Source of the DNA: Phallusia fumigata | Lineage: Eukaryota > Chordata > Ascidiacea > Phlebobranchia > Ascidiidae | NCBI GenBank assembly: GCA_008931825.1 | Contig: QXVZ01030320.1 | Location: 1-48,511, forward strand | DNA: 48,511 nucleotides | Direction: 5' to 3' | Part shown: positions 23,901-35,567 of the stretch, piece by piece | How positions within the stretch are numbered: the first letter of the stretch is position 1 | How the letters are laid out: every line of letters begins with the position of its first letter | Translations under genes and position numbers: made by a program | Notes under the pieces: generated by a model | Told to the model about the DNA's origin: nothing | Seen by the model: only the letters and a program-made list of their open reading frames with translations | Database searches by the model: none

Positions 23901-26900
23901 TTATTAATTTTTCTATTTTTTATTAATTTTTAATTCTTCCCTCTTTTTGCCAAATATGTGCAGAATTTTCTCTATACTCAGTTGTCTCCGGTATCAAACT
24001 CTTTGTTGTAAAGATTTTATTGTCTATAATGTACATTACTTATAACGCGCCAGCTAATACTTGGCCAACCAGTTTGATGGCGATTGTCTCGCGAGTACAA
24101 AGTGGGCAAAGGACATTCGAAATTTTAGGGTCGGTGACGCAGTGCTTGTGGCGTGATGTAGCCTATTTTCTGATTGGAATGCTGGTCAGGTGGTCTTAAC
24201 AACTCTCACTGGTGCATTAAGACGACCGATCGCAAGAAAGTGCCAGAATACCTTCTCATTTTTATTCATGGCCTTTTTCTGTACAGTCTATACTAATGTG
24301 TGGTGCAATAACCTACGGTCTGTTACATAAATTAATTTTACCTGATAACGCAACGTGGTTTGTCCCTTTTATGTCTTTTGGAGAGAGCAGTGCTGGTATG
24401 TCATTTGATCCGCAGTAGGGTATTTGTTTTGCAAGTTAACGTTATTTCTGGTGATTATTTTGGTGTATATGTGTGTGATTAACCCGCAATAAAAGGCCGA
24501 CGTCAGTAATACAATTGCTTTGTCTAATAGGTATATCTGGCATGCAGTGGCGGTGGGATTTGCCTAAATTTGGATAAAATCGTTTCAAAATATTGCAAAT
24601 CAATCACGTAATTCCTAAAGACCATCAACAATAGTGTGTGAAAGTTTATGCGCATAACTACCTACATTGCATAGTGATGTTGTAAATGATGTACGATCGA
24701 AACTTCTGTGATCATACCTTGCAAGGTTTTAAACGTACTAGGCGAAAATAGTATGTAATCAATGAACTATTTCTATTACTTTTATCCTCCCGGATTTTTT
24801 GGTTCCGAACTTCGGTCTATTTTCGGCATTTTTTCCTGCACGACAACAGGGATAACATCAAAACTGAGTGTGTGAGTTTTAAGGCCAATTTACGAGACGC
24901 TTTTCATCAAAGTGAACATCAAAGTCAAAGAGTATGACATGGTTTCATTTCAAAAATTTCACATTATGCGATGTGCCAACATATAAGCGCGTTTACCAGA
25001 CGTCGCAGTGTGCTTAGTTGTGATAGGTAGGAAAAGAACAACAGTGTCCATATTTCACTTGTGCAAGATGTGCAATTTGCAAACACGTTTTTTATATGCG
25101 ATGAAATTAGGGCAATCATGTTTAGGAAGTTATAATTAATACCATTTACGTTGAAAGCGAAACCAAAAAAATGCGTTTTTTGTTTTAATTTGAAAGATTT
25201 TAAGAAGCACATATTGCCTTGAAACGCTGAAAATTAATGAAAGGTAGATCATCACCATTACAAAGCGATTTTTATCGTTGTCTGGGATGTCAATCACATT
25301 CAGGCAAGTGTTGATAGCAAGCAACTACGCCCTCAACACATCTATGATTAAAGTGTTCCTTATCTTTGCTTACTCACAGTGAGCTGTTTAAAAAAGGAAA
25401 TTAATTAGGTCAAACAAACTGACGTACAACGTTCTAGTAGTAATTTATTTAACATTCGTAAATGGCTGGGCATTCTCTGCAACATATGAAGTTTCTACGT
25501 TTGCCCAAAAAAATACATCAGGCGTTTTACAAGCATATAAGCGTATATCAAAGGTTATTGACGTGAAAATATGTATCCGCCTACCGTAATTAGTGCAAAA
25601 AATTTAAGGTTTCTGTTATACCACGTACGATGCTGCCACGTACGTCATCTCAATTACCAATCGCACTGGATTACAGGCGCACAATCAAAATTCCAAATGC
25701 ATGTATGTAAAAATGTTGACTAATTGCCAACACGCATTTATGGCATTGATGAATATGATTTGTCCAGTCTGTCTTCAAACTCACGCAGCAACGTTTAAAC
25801 GCGACATACATTTTTAAGAAAATTTAATTACCTGTTAATTTAAAAAATTATATGTTTTAATAATTTTATACAAACCGGTCATCGGGATAACTTATAGCAA
25901 AGTGCAATATTATTTAATATGCTCTATGCGTGCTGGTTCATCGACCCAACCTAATCACATAAATTTGAGGCTGATGGTTTATGTAACATGCAATCGCTTC
26001 AACATTTGGACAAATATTTCGACGGGCTTGGAACTTAGTCAAAATGTTTTGTCTCGACCCGATCAGCAGAAATCGAAAAGAGAATGCGTGGTGAGGGATC
26101 GCGGTCCGTCAGAAATCGGATACATAGTTCGTGACAATTAAAATTGGTGGCAGATGTGAAAAATATTGTGACAAATCGTATTTAACCAAAAACAAGGTTG
26201 CAGGCATGTATTGTTTGCTTGCCGCATCACATAATAAAAGCAAGAACAAACAAAAAAAACGCCTGTAGTTAAAAAATATGTGTCCACACTGAGATAAAAT
26301 ATAGTTCGAAAAAAATATTTTTGTGTCTCTATTAATTTTACGTTGTTGTAGCGTAACTGAAAGCTCACCGTATTTTGCGAGTTTCGTAAAGGTCGTCACA
26401 AAATGCGCCAAACGAGACGTGACTCAACATTAAATGTGACCTTATAAAAGCACCAGCTGTGGGAAAGAGACAGACATTTCTTAGGGCAGCCTTGATCGAA
26501 CGCTGGCCAATCGGGCAAAATAGCTGTTAGTGCCTTCAAGCAAGAATTGCGCACATACCTAAACGACGTTGTAGTATTTGCGCTACAGAAGAAAAGAAAC
26601 TGACTACAATTGGTGTCGCCAGGAAAAAATAGAAGCTATTGTTGATAATAGCCACCCAACTGTATAAAGAGACAAGCAAATGACGGAAGACGCCACTTCG
26701 TCTGACGACAAATAACCTCAAAGTCTATTCATCTGTAACAAGATAACTAAAACCGTAAGTTTTAAATCAAGATTTCACGCAATACGTTTATTCTGCACAT
26801 TTTTAAGCAGACTAAATCGGACTTTAAAGGCTTTAAGTTTGCTTGTTGGCGTTTCGGAGGGTTTGAAATTGATTGCAATACTAAAAAATACTTATTTACA

Positions 26901-27550
26901 CGAAAATTGTTTGACTAACTGCCAAGTGTATTTACCTTTCACTTCCTGCGTGTAAAAGTAGTGCAACAATGGAGCGTTTAATTCCTTACAGTGATGAGTT
27001 AGAAAAAATGTAGAGGTACAAAACCAATAATAAATAACTTACTGCTTGGGGCGAAATTACAAAGTAGTACATGATATTTCGAAGAGATTATGTTGTCAGG
27101 CGATATGCAGTAAGGAACTAGATAGCATAAGCGCAATTATCACATCTGGAAACAGCACAAACATAAATTGGGAGAGTTTAAATACTTTTTAAAATACTAG
27201 TTCTGACAGGTTTAAGGATTTTCTTACGTTTTTAGCATATCACGAAGTTTTGGCTGTAACATAAGAAACGAAGACGATTGACGTAAATCCTACCGGAAAT
27301 TAACCTGACAGCGAATAGACGACATAATTAATATTGGATACGCGATCGATTTTAGGTCTTATTGCCGCCAGCTGTACAACAAGTCATGCGACATTCAGAC
27401 ATAACAGAAGTAGATCAACAGATTAGCGACAAAAGAAAAAGCGTCTGTCGATCTTGTTTATATTTCAAAACTGGACGAGTTTAGACGTAACAAAGTTAAA
27501 GTGAGCAGTTCATCTACTGAACATTTAAATACATCAGATCAACGCAAGTA
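20917..27550. other. Long non-coding region upstream of MMP21, no gene recognised
   Basis: I found no conserved protein block or RNA gene. The longest open frame (minus, 22257-22757, 166 residues) has no recognisable domain. An AT microsatellite lies at about 23750-23772 and a pyrimidine-rich tandem (ttctattttttattaa units) at about 23861-23947. A TATAAAAG occurs near 26442. The size suggests regulatory DNA for MMP21 or first exons with weak coding signal. Confidence 0.45.
23861..23947 (+). repeat. T-rich low-complexity tandem
   Basis: Repeated units of ttctattttttattaattt and ttcttccctct make up a simple T/pyrimidine-rich array. Confidence 0.75.
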
Positions 27551-27553
27551 ATG

Positions 27554-27560
27554 TATAAAA
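27554..27560 (+). promoter_or_regulatory. Candidate TATA box for MMP21
   Basis: TATAAAA followed by gcc lies about 410 bp before the first in-frame ATG of MMP21 (27968) and about 570 bp before the alternative ATG (28124). No in-frame coding sequence extends this far, because an in-frame stop occurs at about 27870. Positional evidence only. Confidence 0.3.
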
Positions 27561-27967
27561 GCCAGTTACCAGCAAGCCGTTTACTTTTAGCACTAACCGT
27601 TTTAGGCAGAATCATTTTAATTTCTGGTTAGTGGCCTACGGTTTGAGTCGAACTGTGAGAAAAAAATAACTTGTGAGAGCACTCGAAATGGTTTTGTGTT
27701 TCGCATATTAGTGGTATTTGCAACTTCGCCAAACCTTTACCACAAAGCTGTCATTTTCAAACCAACACACAATATTATTTACGCATGGTTTTTTTACGCA
27801 GATTTCGTAATGCTTGATAATCATGCAGAAACTATTATTTTTTAGAATTCTTGTTTTTTCCAATTTTCAACAAATAAGTAAGTAAACGCGGGACAGTTTA
27901 CTATCAAAGGACATACTCTGGAAGCAAGAACAACCAGTCACAATTTTCAAAGACGATTATTGTAGCG

Positions 27968-30900
27968 ATGAATAACAATACTCGATGCACAACACAAGGA
28001 GGTTGTGAAAAGTACTTTACAAAAACACATTCCAAACTTAAAACCTCATCGAAAAGCAAAAGCGACATTGGCCGTGGTTCGGCATTTTACGAAGGTTCTC
28101 AACAGCCACACCTATGCAACGTCATGGGGAGTGCTGCATCGTCAACAAAATTGTTTTTATTGCGATTAAGCCGAAAAGTATTGATCACTCTCAGCGTTGT
28201 GCTGTGCTGTACCATGGCTACCGATGGGGAACCTCAGTTTAGCAGACGATATGGGCCACCGGTTCGGCGTCAATTTCAGTCTGACCTCAGTGCATTATTT
28301 AACGACAACAGGTCAAGCCCAACGGCGTCTGCAAAGGTAAGAAAGAAAGTCAATGCAAAACTTAATTTGTGAATATTTTGTTGTTATTAATATTGTTACG
28401 TATTAAGGAATATCTTGATAAATTTGGATGGGTGGAACCCCCGGATTGGACTGCTGTCTCACCCAGGTTTAACGAATCTATTCTCGAAGAAGAGTCTTTA
28501 GGAGGCTCAAACAAACCTAATAAAATGACACAAGAAGCGGACAATGAAACCAGGATAGAAGTTTTGGTGAAAGAACGTTTTAACGCTTTATCTCAACAGA
28601 AATTTGAAGAGGCGTTAAAAAATTTTCAACAATCGAATGGTTTAATTGTAACCGGCCTTTTAGACGAACCTACGATATTTGTCATGACTCAACCAAGGTA
28701 CATATATACATATCAAACTTTTCACGGAGTAATATATAACAAAGTTGTTACGCAGATGTGGTGTACCTGACCAGACCGCTGTATCACCAACAAACACGTC
28801 TAACACTGTCATTAACGCAACGAGTTCTGAAAATGATGACATAATAAGTGGATTTTCTTCAGGAGATGAAGGCATGGCAATTACTAGTAATATATTAAAT
28901 AAAAGTGACTCGAGAAAACGGAGGTCCATTGCCGACAACGAGATAGATTTCACGTATGAAGAGTATTATGACGAATACGGAGTGCCTATCATGTCGAATA
29001 TACAAGAAGCAACGGAAAACACGAAAGCTGAAACTGTACTCGCTAATTTTGTGACCGAAGACGTTATTTCAGAGGCTGAATTATCACATTCTACCAGGTT
29101 AGCTAATAATTCGCATTGTTACGATTGTTATCAATTAAAACGGTTTTCAGTCCACCTTGGATAACGTTCGTGACTATTTAGTACCTGACTAATCTAGAGG
29201 TGAATTTCCAGTAATGTTTTGGTCAGTGCTAATGCGCATTCTACAGGTGGGTTTGGCAGGCACGGACATGTCGCACACTTGCATATGATTGGCAAAATTA
29301 AACCTTGGATCTGACTCACTGGTTTACTTGCCTGAAAAAAATTAGGTCGCAAGACAAAACAATGGTAAACTCAGTCAATTACGAAATGGTTTTAAAAAAT
29401 GTGGCGGATACGTAATCCTGTTTATTTTAAAGTTTTTTAAAGTCAGTTACACCTGTTACACTTTTTTTTAGGGCGGAAAGCCTTGAGACTATACTGGAAG
29501 CTCTTCGAACAGAGAAAGTTGCCAAGAAGCAAACGCCGGTGGCGGAAAGACATCTTTTTCCCATTCCAGGACATTTTCCCCATGAACCAGGCCTTACATC
29601 ACGCATAGTGATGAACGCAAGAGAAAGCAAGCGACGACGAAAAAAGCGTTCTTTGTTGTACACCATTTTTCAAAGAAATGGCTGGGGAATGGCTTTTACC
29701 AAAAAGACCATTACTTGGAGATTGGTAAGTGATTAGGACAACTAAAAATGATTAATTAAACACTTTATGCAGAAACGAACAACATTTAAAATGATAGGTA
29801 AAGGAATGGCCAACCATGAACCCGTCCATGAGTGCCAACGAAGTCTGGTTTACAGTAAAACTTGGATTTCGTATGTGGAGTGAAATTTTACCGAGGAACT
29901 TTTTGGAGGACAACACCTCACCAATCATTGACGTGGACATATTAATCGGATTTGGCTCAAGTGGGTTTCAGATAATATTTTAATAAGCATATCTTTATGT
30001 TTTCCTAACGCTAGTGTTATCTGGGCTGGCATATAACGTACGCTTCCCCACGCCAACGTTTACCTACGTTTTTCGGATAGCGGAATTCGCCCGCGGCTCA
30101 CCATATCTATTATGCGAAGCATCGGTGTCCACACACCGCAAATGACCTGCTGTAGGGATGTACCGATTTAGGACTCCACTATTATTAGCAACGGAAGGCT
30201 TGTGTGTTTCCGTTGTCAATCATTGCCAATTTTGTGCAACAATTACAACTTCCCAGAAGCGGTCAAGAAGAAAACACTTCTCAACGCAATTATTAGTCTG
30301 GTATACTTCAAACAATAAAGTTACATTGATTGATAAGCCATTGCTCTTATACTAACCAGTGTATAACTATACCTAAACGGGTAATCTTCAGCACCGCAAT
30401 GACCTAATTCTTGACAAAGTTTTACCTGTTTTGTGATAACCACGTTTTTGACAACTCAACGTTCACATTATTTTACCAGAAAGACACAATCGGTGCCCTG
30501 TCGAGTTTAGAAAAGGACCATTTATGCAGGAATATGCTCATGCTTGGCCACTTCCCAAGGCCGAAGTTCATTTTAATGATGCTCAGCCGTTTGTACCTGT
30601 TAGTTGGGAACCGGGAACACAACATGGTACTAGGCGGTCCGCACAATATCCAATAAGTTTGCTTAAGGTTTGCCAGAATGCTTGTTAAAATAAACAAAAA
30701 TATTTATCCAACACCTTACTTGAATTTTAGGTAGCGATTCACGAAATTGGCCATACACTGGGTCTTCCCCACAGCGAAAATCGAGTTTCTGTAATGAACC
30801 CTTATTACAAGCCTTTTAAAAGCAAAGATGCGGTTGAACTTGGACCTTCGGATCGCCAAAGTATCAAACACATTTACGGTAATTTTTTTGTCGTTTTTTT

Positions 30901-32802
30901 TAAAAAACGTGATTTTGAAAAATGTAAATTTTCTTAAATCAGAAATGAGTTAGTCTTAAACAAAACTTTGTTTGTAACAAAATTAACTAGTAAATCTAGG
31001 TAATTTGTATGGCGTAGACAAATAATTCAGATCTACATTAGGAATTCAAATGAATAGGCCTAACGTAGCACATTATTATAAAGTCCTTAGTTTTTGAAAA
31101 GAAACTGTGTGCAAAAAAGGATGAGCACACAACTGCAATAATCTTTATTTCTTACGTCCCCTTGTAGGCGCAAATTATTTGGTGCTGTCTGTTTGGAAAC
31201 TTTGGTCATTTTTAAAACGAAAATTTAGCATTGCGTAGGCTTACATAAACCGTCATTACAAACCGTGCCAACACAGGTACACACGATTCAAATAACTATA
31301 ACGGGTGTAACTCGGTCCCGCTTGCGTGCGAACAAACCATACAGCATGTTTCCTGTATTTGAGAGACCAAGTAATATTCTGCGGAGGAGGAAAACACCCG
31401 TCTCACCTGTTGACAACTATCGTCAATCGCTGCACAGAAACTGACGGCGCACCAAAATTATAGCAATTTGATCAGCCACACCCACCGTTTATGTGTCGTC
31501 CGGGTCGACCGTCGATTAAATTATTCCATGCAAACTTACTTTGAAGTTCTACGTGTCATAAAGTAGGGGAAGAAACAGTCGCATTATGCTACAAATCGTT
31601 TATTCTTATTTCAGGGGCATGTGAAATTTCGTTTGATGCCGTTTTTGATTGGGTTCGGCAGGTTCGCACACTAGATGGCGTACTTCGTTGGAAATTTAAC
31701 ACCTACTTTTTTAGAAAGTCTTGGTACTGGCTTTATGATAACAGGTAAGTTTGATCGGATTTGTCCCTAGTGCGATGATTAATTTATATTGGACACCTTT
31801 TTTCTACGTAACCATCACAACCTGGTTTGCAGATCAAACCATCCTCGATACGGTGATCCAAAACTGATAAGCCAGTATTGGCCTGGTGTCATGGAACCAT
31901 CCGCTCCACAGCACAAACTTGACGGAGTGGTTCACGTAAGAGAGTGGGGCACACCTCACGGTCCAACTTTCTTTTTCAAAGGTTGTTTGTATGTTTTGAC
32001 CTAAATTAACCGTTTTTTGTCAAACATTTCATCTACCGTTTTCGTTACATATGTAAACTTTAACAAGATGTCTTTAGCATAGTTGCATATTGCATAATGT
32101 ACAGCCATTTTACAAATATCTGATTTCGACAACGTTTAATGTACAGTCCTCGGTTAATTTTCGCAGGTGACACGTATATCGAATATGACAACAAGAACGA
32201 TCGCGCAAAAATTTTTAACAAATTTGGACAGCGATATCCACGGAGAATCGCCGACGACTTCCCAGGGATTCCCCATCCTATTGATACAGTGTTTTACAAA
32301 TGGGACGAAGGACTTCTCTACTTTTTTAAAGGAAATTACGTATGTACACAAAAAACACGTATTACAAACATAGCAAACAATAAATGTTTTAAGAATTTTT
32401 AACACGTTGAATATGAAAAAGTTTGTTAGCAAACTGGTTGGCTTTCTTTGGATATGTATAGCTAACTACGACTGATTTCTTAACTAGGTTTATAGATTTC
32501 GGTGGAGCAAAATGGCTCTAGAAGACATCCTATTAATTTCGGATGCCTTTCCTGGATGGGGAGGAGCCTTACCTTTACCTGGTAACATCGACAGCACATA
32601 TTATTCTTACACCGAGCGGTCCTACTACTTCTTCAAAGGAATGTATTTCTGGAAAGTGGCTGGTCCGACAGAAAAGTATTTAAACATCGGGGTTGAGTTT
32701 AAACACAATGCGGTTGGCCCTAAACAAAAAATTTCCGATTACTGGAATGATTTGTGTGACGTCGAACCAACTGAACTAATAATGACCTTGCCATCTGGTT
32801 AG
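27968..32802 (+). CDS. mmp21: Matrix metalloproteinase 21 homologue (11 exons)
   Basis: Secreted zinc endopeptidase; vertebrate MMP21 acts in left-right axis formation. Exons: 27968-28336, 28408-28697, 28756-29097, 29472-29724, 29798-29960, 30480-30667, 30731-30878, 31615-31744, 31833-31981, 32167-32339, 32488-32802. All GT-AG, all phases agree, 839 residues. Order: propeptide with WVEPPDW; cysteine switch PRCGVPD (219-225, split across exons 2/3); basic site RKRR (273-276); second site RRRKKR (388-393) just before the catalytic domain (FTKKTITWRL); zinc motif HEIGHTLGLPH (539-549) with Met-turn MNP (557); four-bladed hemopexin domain flanked by Cys587 and Cys825. MMP21 rather than other MMPs: RHNRCP and EYAHAW in the catalytic domain, CEISFDAVFDWVR, RYGDP and DSTYYSY in hemopexin. 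A more normal signal peptide starts at Met53 (28124; LFLLRLSRKVLITLSVVLCC), so that may be the true start (787 residues). Vertebrate MMP21 is about 570 residues. Confidence 0.95.
31140..31600. other. MMP21 intron 7, no feature recognised
   Basis: The intron between 30878 and 31615 is the longest of the gene together with intron 5. It has a moderately GC-rich stretch (about 31300-31520) but no conserved exon; the flanking phases already agree. Intron 5 (29961-30479) likewise contains nothing recognised beyond a gtagggatgtaccgattta block resembling the repeat start at 12866. Confidence 0.35.
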
Positions 32803-33374
32803 GAGTCATTTGCATCGAAGTACTTGACAGTCCGCGCCATTTATTTGCATCAAAAAAAATCTCCACGGTCGACATAGCTGATGTTCGAAAACCCTTTGTG
32901 GCTTATATTTTAGCGTGATTGATTGCTTGTGCTGTCCAACCAGTCTGGTGCAATATTCCTTGCCGTATCACTGGTGGAGGGTTGGTGTGAAGTTCAGAGA
33001 GCAATAATCCGGGCCCAATTTGTAAACGGCTAGCTTGCTGTATATATTATTGTGACAATAGCTAATCGCAAAATACGGCCAACTGATTCAATGGTTAACT
33101 TTTTCACTACCTCAGTGTTTCGCTATAAAGTTAACTTACCATTATTTAACCAATGCTTGTAAATGTACTGCTCATTAAAACGATGGCTAGAACCATCGAA
33201 CACACATAGGCATACATTGTTAAAACACACTTTTATGTGTTGAAAGTCCGCCCTTTTTCGTGAAAATCCTTTTACGACGGTCGCGTTGTACGATTTGTAT
33301 TTAGTACCGATGCACAATAAACTCGAAATCGATATGGCAGTGTAAACATTTTTTACAGCATTAAGGTAGGATAG
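32803..33374. other. Convergent intergenic region between MMP21 and UROS
   Basis: 572 bp between two genes transcribed toward each other; it must hold both 3' UTRs. No coding block or repeat module seen. Confidence 0.6.
33316..33321 (+). terminator. Candidate poly(A) signal for MMP21
   Basis: AATAAA on the plus strand, about 515 bp after the MMP21 stop and only 54 bp before the end of the convergent UROS coding region. If used, the two mRNAs could overlap tail to tail. Confidence 0.35.
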
Positions 33375-34956
33375 TTAGTCGTAACTGCAGTTTCGTTTGG
33401 CCATTGCGAACCCTGCAGCCATATTTTCCTCATCACCTCGGACATTTCTAAGCCGGTTCGGTGCATCATTAGCAGTAATCATCGCCGTGGCGTCCCCTAA
33501 GATCGCTTTGCGAACATAAGCAGCGGATGGTTTGGTTGCAACAATTACTTGAACATCCTCGTGTTCAAATGAATTGGCCGTAGTTTCGCCAATGGCAACT
33601 ATCTGCAAAACAAGGGACTTCGAGGAACTGAACCAACAACTTCACGCAGTGGCTTAAGCTTCGCGTTACAGACGAAGGGTACGAATTTGAAGAGTTCGAA
33701 CCTCCTCGCTCAACGTAAAAGCTTACCTATAAACGACAAATACCCGTCAATAATTTAAATGACACAGGCAAATATCACCATTGCGTTTTGTACAGTGGGT
33801 ATCTTACCTGCAAAATGGGATCCTGGGCAAAAAAATGTCGTTGACCATCCATTAAGTAATTTTAAATGGTCTCCGTACACCAAATTATACAAAGTAAGGT
33901 GCGTCCGCATCCCACATGTTCTACAGTACATACCGACTACACACCACGTGCAAGTGTAGGATACATACCTTTACTGTTGTCATTGAATCGCCGAGTATCT
34001 GCTTCCACACGTTAAAGGAAAATTTGTACCCCATTGGGCTAAAATAAACTATGAAGTGAGGAGATAGAAATTCTGAGTAATATTTCCGAATGTTTTCACC
34101 AACAAATGGATTCTCGGTGGAATCATACGCTTCTAATATCTCACAAAGTTGTCCTGTACGTAATACATTATAAAAAGTAAAGACAGAAGTTCGTTTTTAA
34201 CCGTTTGTTTGGAACAAATAAAAAACACAGAAGCAGACAGTCGTACCATGATCACGTAAATACCGAGGAAGTGTTTCTCTTCGATTGTGACCACAAACAA
34301 ATAAAAGTGGACAACCAACCTTCAGATAGTCTACAACGAAGAACATCTTTATTGTATTAAATGTTTAACCAACGATGCTAAATATTACCTTTCCTGGAAA
34401 CAATGACCTGTGCAAGATTTTCAGCATTTCCGCTTTCTTTTCCATGTGTTACAAATCCAATCCTTTCAGCTAAAACCAAATGATTCGTGAGACATATATA
34501 CTTTCACATACGTATCCTTTAGGAAACTATCAATACGTTTAAATAAGGCACACGTTTGGAGCTAATACCAAACCAGAAGTTCGCAGTTTACAGCTTTCCC
34601 TAAAACGTACCTATATTAGCAGTAGATTCTCCCACAACATAGCACGGTTTGTCTTTCCAGCTGCGAGGAACTGCTATTAAATCACTAAGAACAGCTTTAA
34701 TAGCTTCCACCGCCCTCTTACTGGTCATAATGATTCCGCTGTATTTATCCGGTTGCCTGATCTATAAACATCAAGTATTATTTTACCTTGACCTTCGTGG
34801 ATGACCAGAAAAAGTGGTTACCTTTTCATACAATTTCTCAGCGTTTGTAAAAGCAAATGATAAAACAGGAATTGAAACAACATGTGAAATATCACTTAGT
34901 GCATCGTGGTATGGATCTACAGGTAGGTCAGGTGAACGCATCATAACAACCTTCAT
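33375..34956 (-). CDS. uros: Uroporphyrinogen-III synthase (6 exons)
   Basis: Cyclises hydroxymethylbilane to uroporphyrinogen III, the fourth step of haem biosynthesis, in the cytosol. Exons (minus): 34956-34822, 34761-34611, 34469-34389, 34330-34247, 34153-33969, 33602-33375; phases agree throughout, 287 residues. Recognised blocks in order: MKVVMMRSP and IPVLSFAF (N-terminus), YSGIIMTSKRAVEA, CYVVGESTA, HGKESGNAENLA, PLLFVCGHNRRETLP, HFIVYFSPMGYKF and IVAIGETTANSF, each aligning with the vertebrate enzyme (about 265 residues) in the two-lobed fold. The protein runs about 30 residues past the usual C-terminus (GDATAMITANDAPN onward), ending NCSYD. The start is the Met matching the family N-terminus; an upstream in-frame Met at 34995 would overlap PHPT1. 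The gene follows PHPT1 on the same strand after 17 bp, suggesting one dicistronic transcript. Confidence 0.95.
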
Positions 34957-34973
34957 TTTTGTGTTGAATGAAA
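34957..34973 (-). promoter_or_regulatory. 17-bp intercistronic gap between PHPT1 and UROS
   Basis: The minus strand reads TAT TAG (PHPT1 stop), 17 bases, then ATG of UROS. There is no room for a promoter or a separate poly(A) signal. The AG of the stop codon could serve as a trans-splice acceptor, although the sequence before it is not pyrimidine-rich. Confidence 0.6.
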
Positions 34974-35330
34974 CTAATAGCCCTCGTCCGACCAAGTGAC
35001 CTTGTAACCTGGATACTTTTCTTGCAGTTTTTTAGCAGTAATGTTATGGTCAGCTTTGCCAAAGCCAATCGAATAACCATAAACATGCAAAGTTTTTAAT
35101 TTTCCGTCGTGTTTTATCCTCCCGCCGCCAGTTGCTTCTGTGCTGAAACCCAAAGCTTGAATTTGTGGAGCGGTTTGGTCGAACACGTCCGCGTGATACT
35201 CAGCGTCCACCAGACCACGAATAATAATCTTTTGAAGGTCACCGCACGATACTCTTATTTGAATATATTTGAAAGTGCCTTCGTCAATAGTAACATCCGG
35301 CACGCTATCTAACCTAGCATGGAAAGTCAT
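34974..35330 (-). CDS. phpt1: 14-kDa phosphohistidine phosphatase (Janus/PHPT1 family)
   Basis: Removes phosphate from phosphohistidine (and phospholysine) in proteins in the cytosol. The coding sequence is one exon of 118 residues, close to the usual length (about 125). Conserved features: VPDVTIDEGTFKYIQIRV at 10-27, with the Lys that corresponds to the active-site lysine (Lys21); AEYHADVFD with the catalytic His at residue 46 (the phosphate acceptor in the family); GGGRI (68-72); HVYGYSIGFGKADH (82-95); and the C-terminal YPGYKVTWSDEGY. The start is set by the family N-terminus and by a strong splice acceptor 7 bases before the ATG (TTTTGTTTTTTAG then GTCAAGA). It is the upstream gene of an operon-like pair with UROS. 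Confidence 0.95.
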   Translation of the reverse strand: MTFHARLDSVPDVTIDEGTFKYIQIRVSCGDLQKIIIRGLVDAEYHADVFDQTAPQIQALGFSTEATGGGRIKHDGKLKTLHVYGYSIGFGKADHNITAKKLQEKYPGYKVTWSDEGY

Positions 35331-35350
35331 TCTTGACCTAAAAAACAAAA
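35331..35350 (-). promoter_or_regulatory. Splice or trans-splice acceptor of PHPT1
   Basis: A pyrimidine tract ending in TTTTTTAG lies 7 nt upstream of the PHPT1 ATG on the minus strand. In an ascidian this is a good candidate spliced-leader acceptor; a 5' non-coding exon further upstream is the alternative. Confidence 0.5.
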
Positions 35351-35567
35351 GCAACTTTAAATAAACATTTGTAGCATAAAGATGACCACAAATCATTCAA
35401 ACAATGGATGCATACATTTCTTTTCAGGATTATAAATGCGTAATGATTACCACTGCGTCATATGGTACAAGATAAATGTAACTAACAGTTTTAAGAAACA
35501 CTGCTGCCTCAAAAATAGTAGGTAGGTGACGTTATCTTTATGTTACCATTTTACATAAACTGAAAGC

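Noticed and set aside
30411..30656. Plus-strand 81-codon frame in the MMP21 region
   Set aside because: Out of frame; the true exon 30480-30667 reads EYAHAWPLPKAEVHFND in a different frame.
34133..34318. Minus-strand 61-codon frame that seemed to extend a UROS exon
   Set aside because: It is in the wrong frame. The real exon in this stretch is 34330-34247, read in another frame (PLLFVCGHNRRE), which restores the phase.
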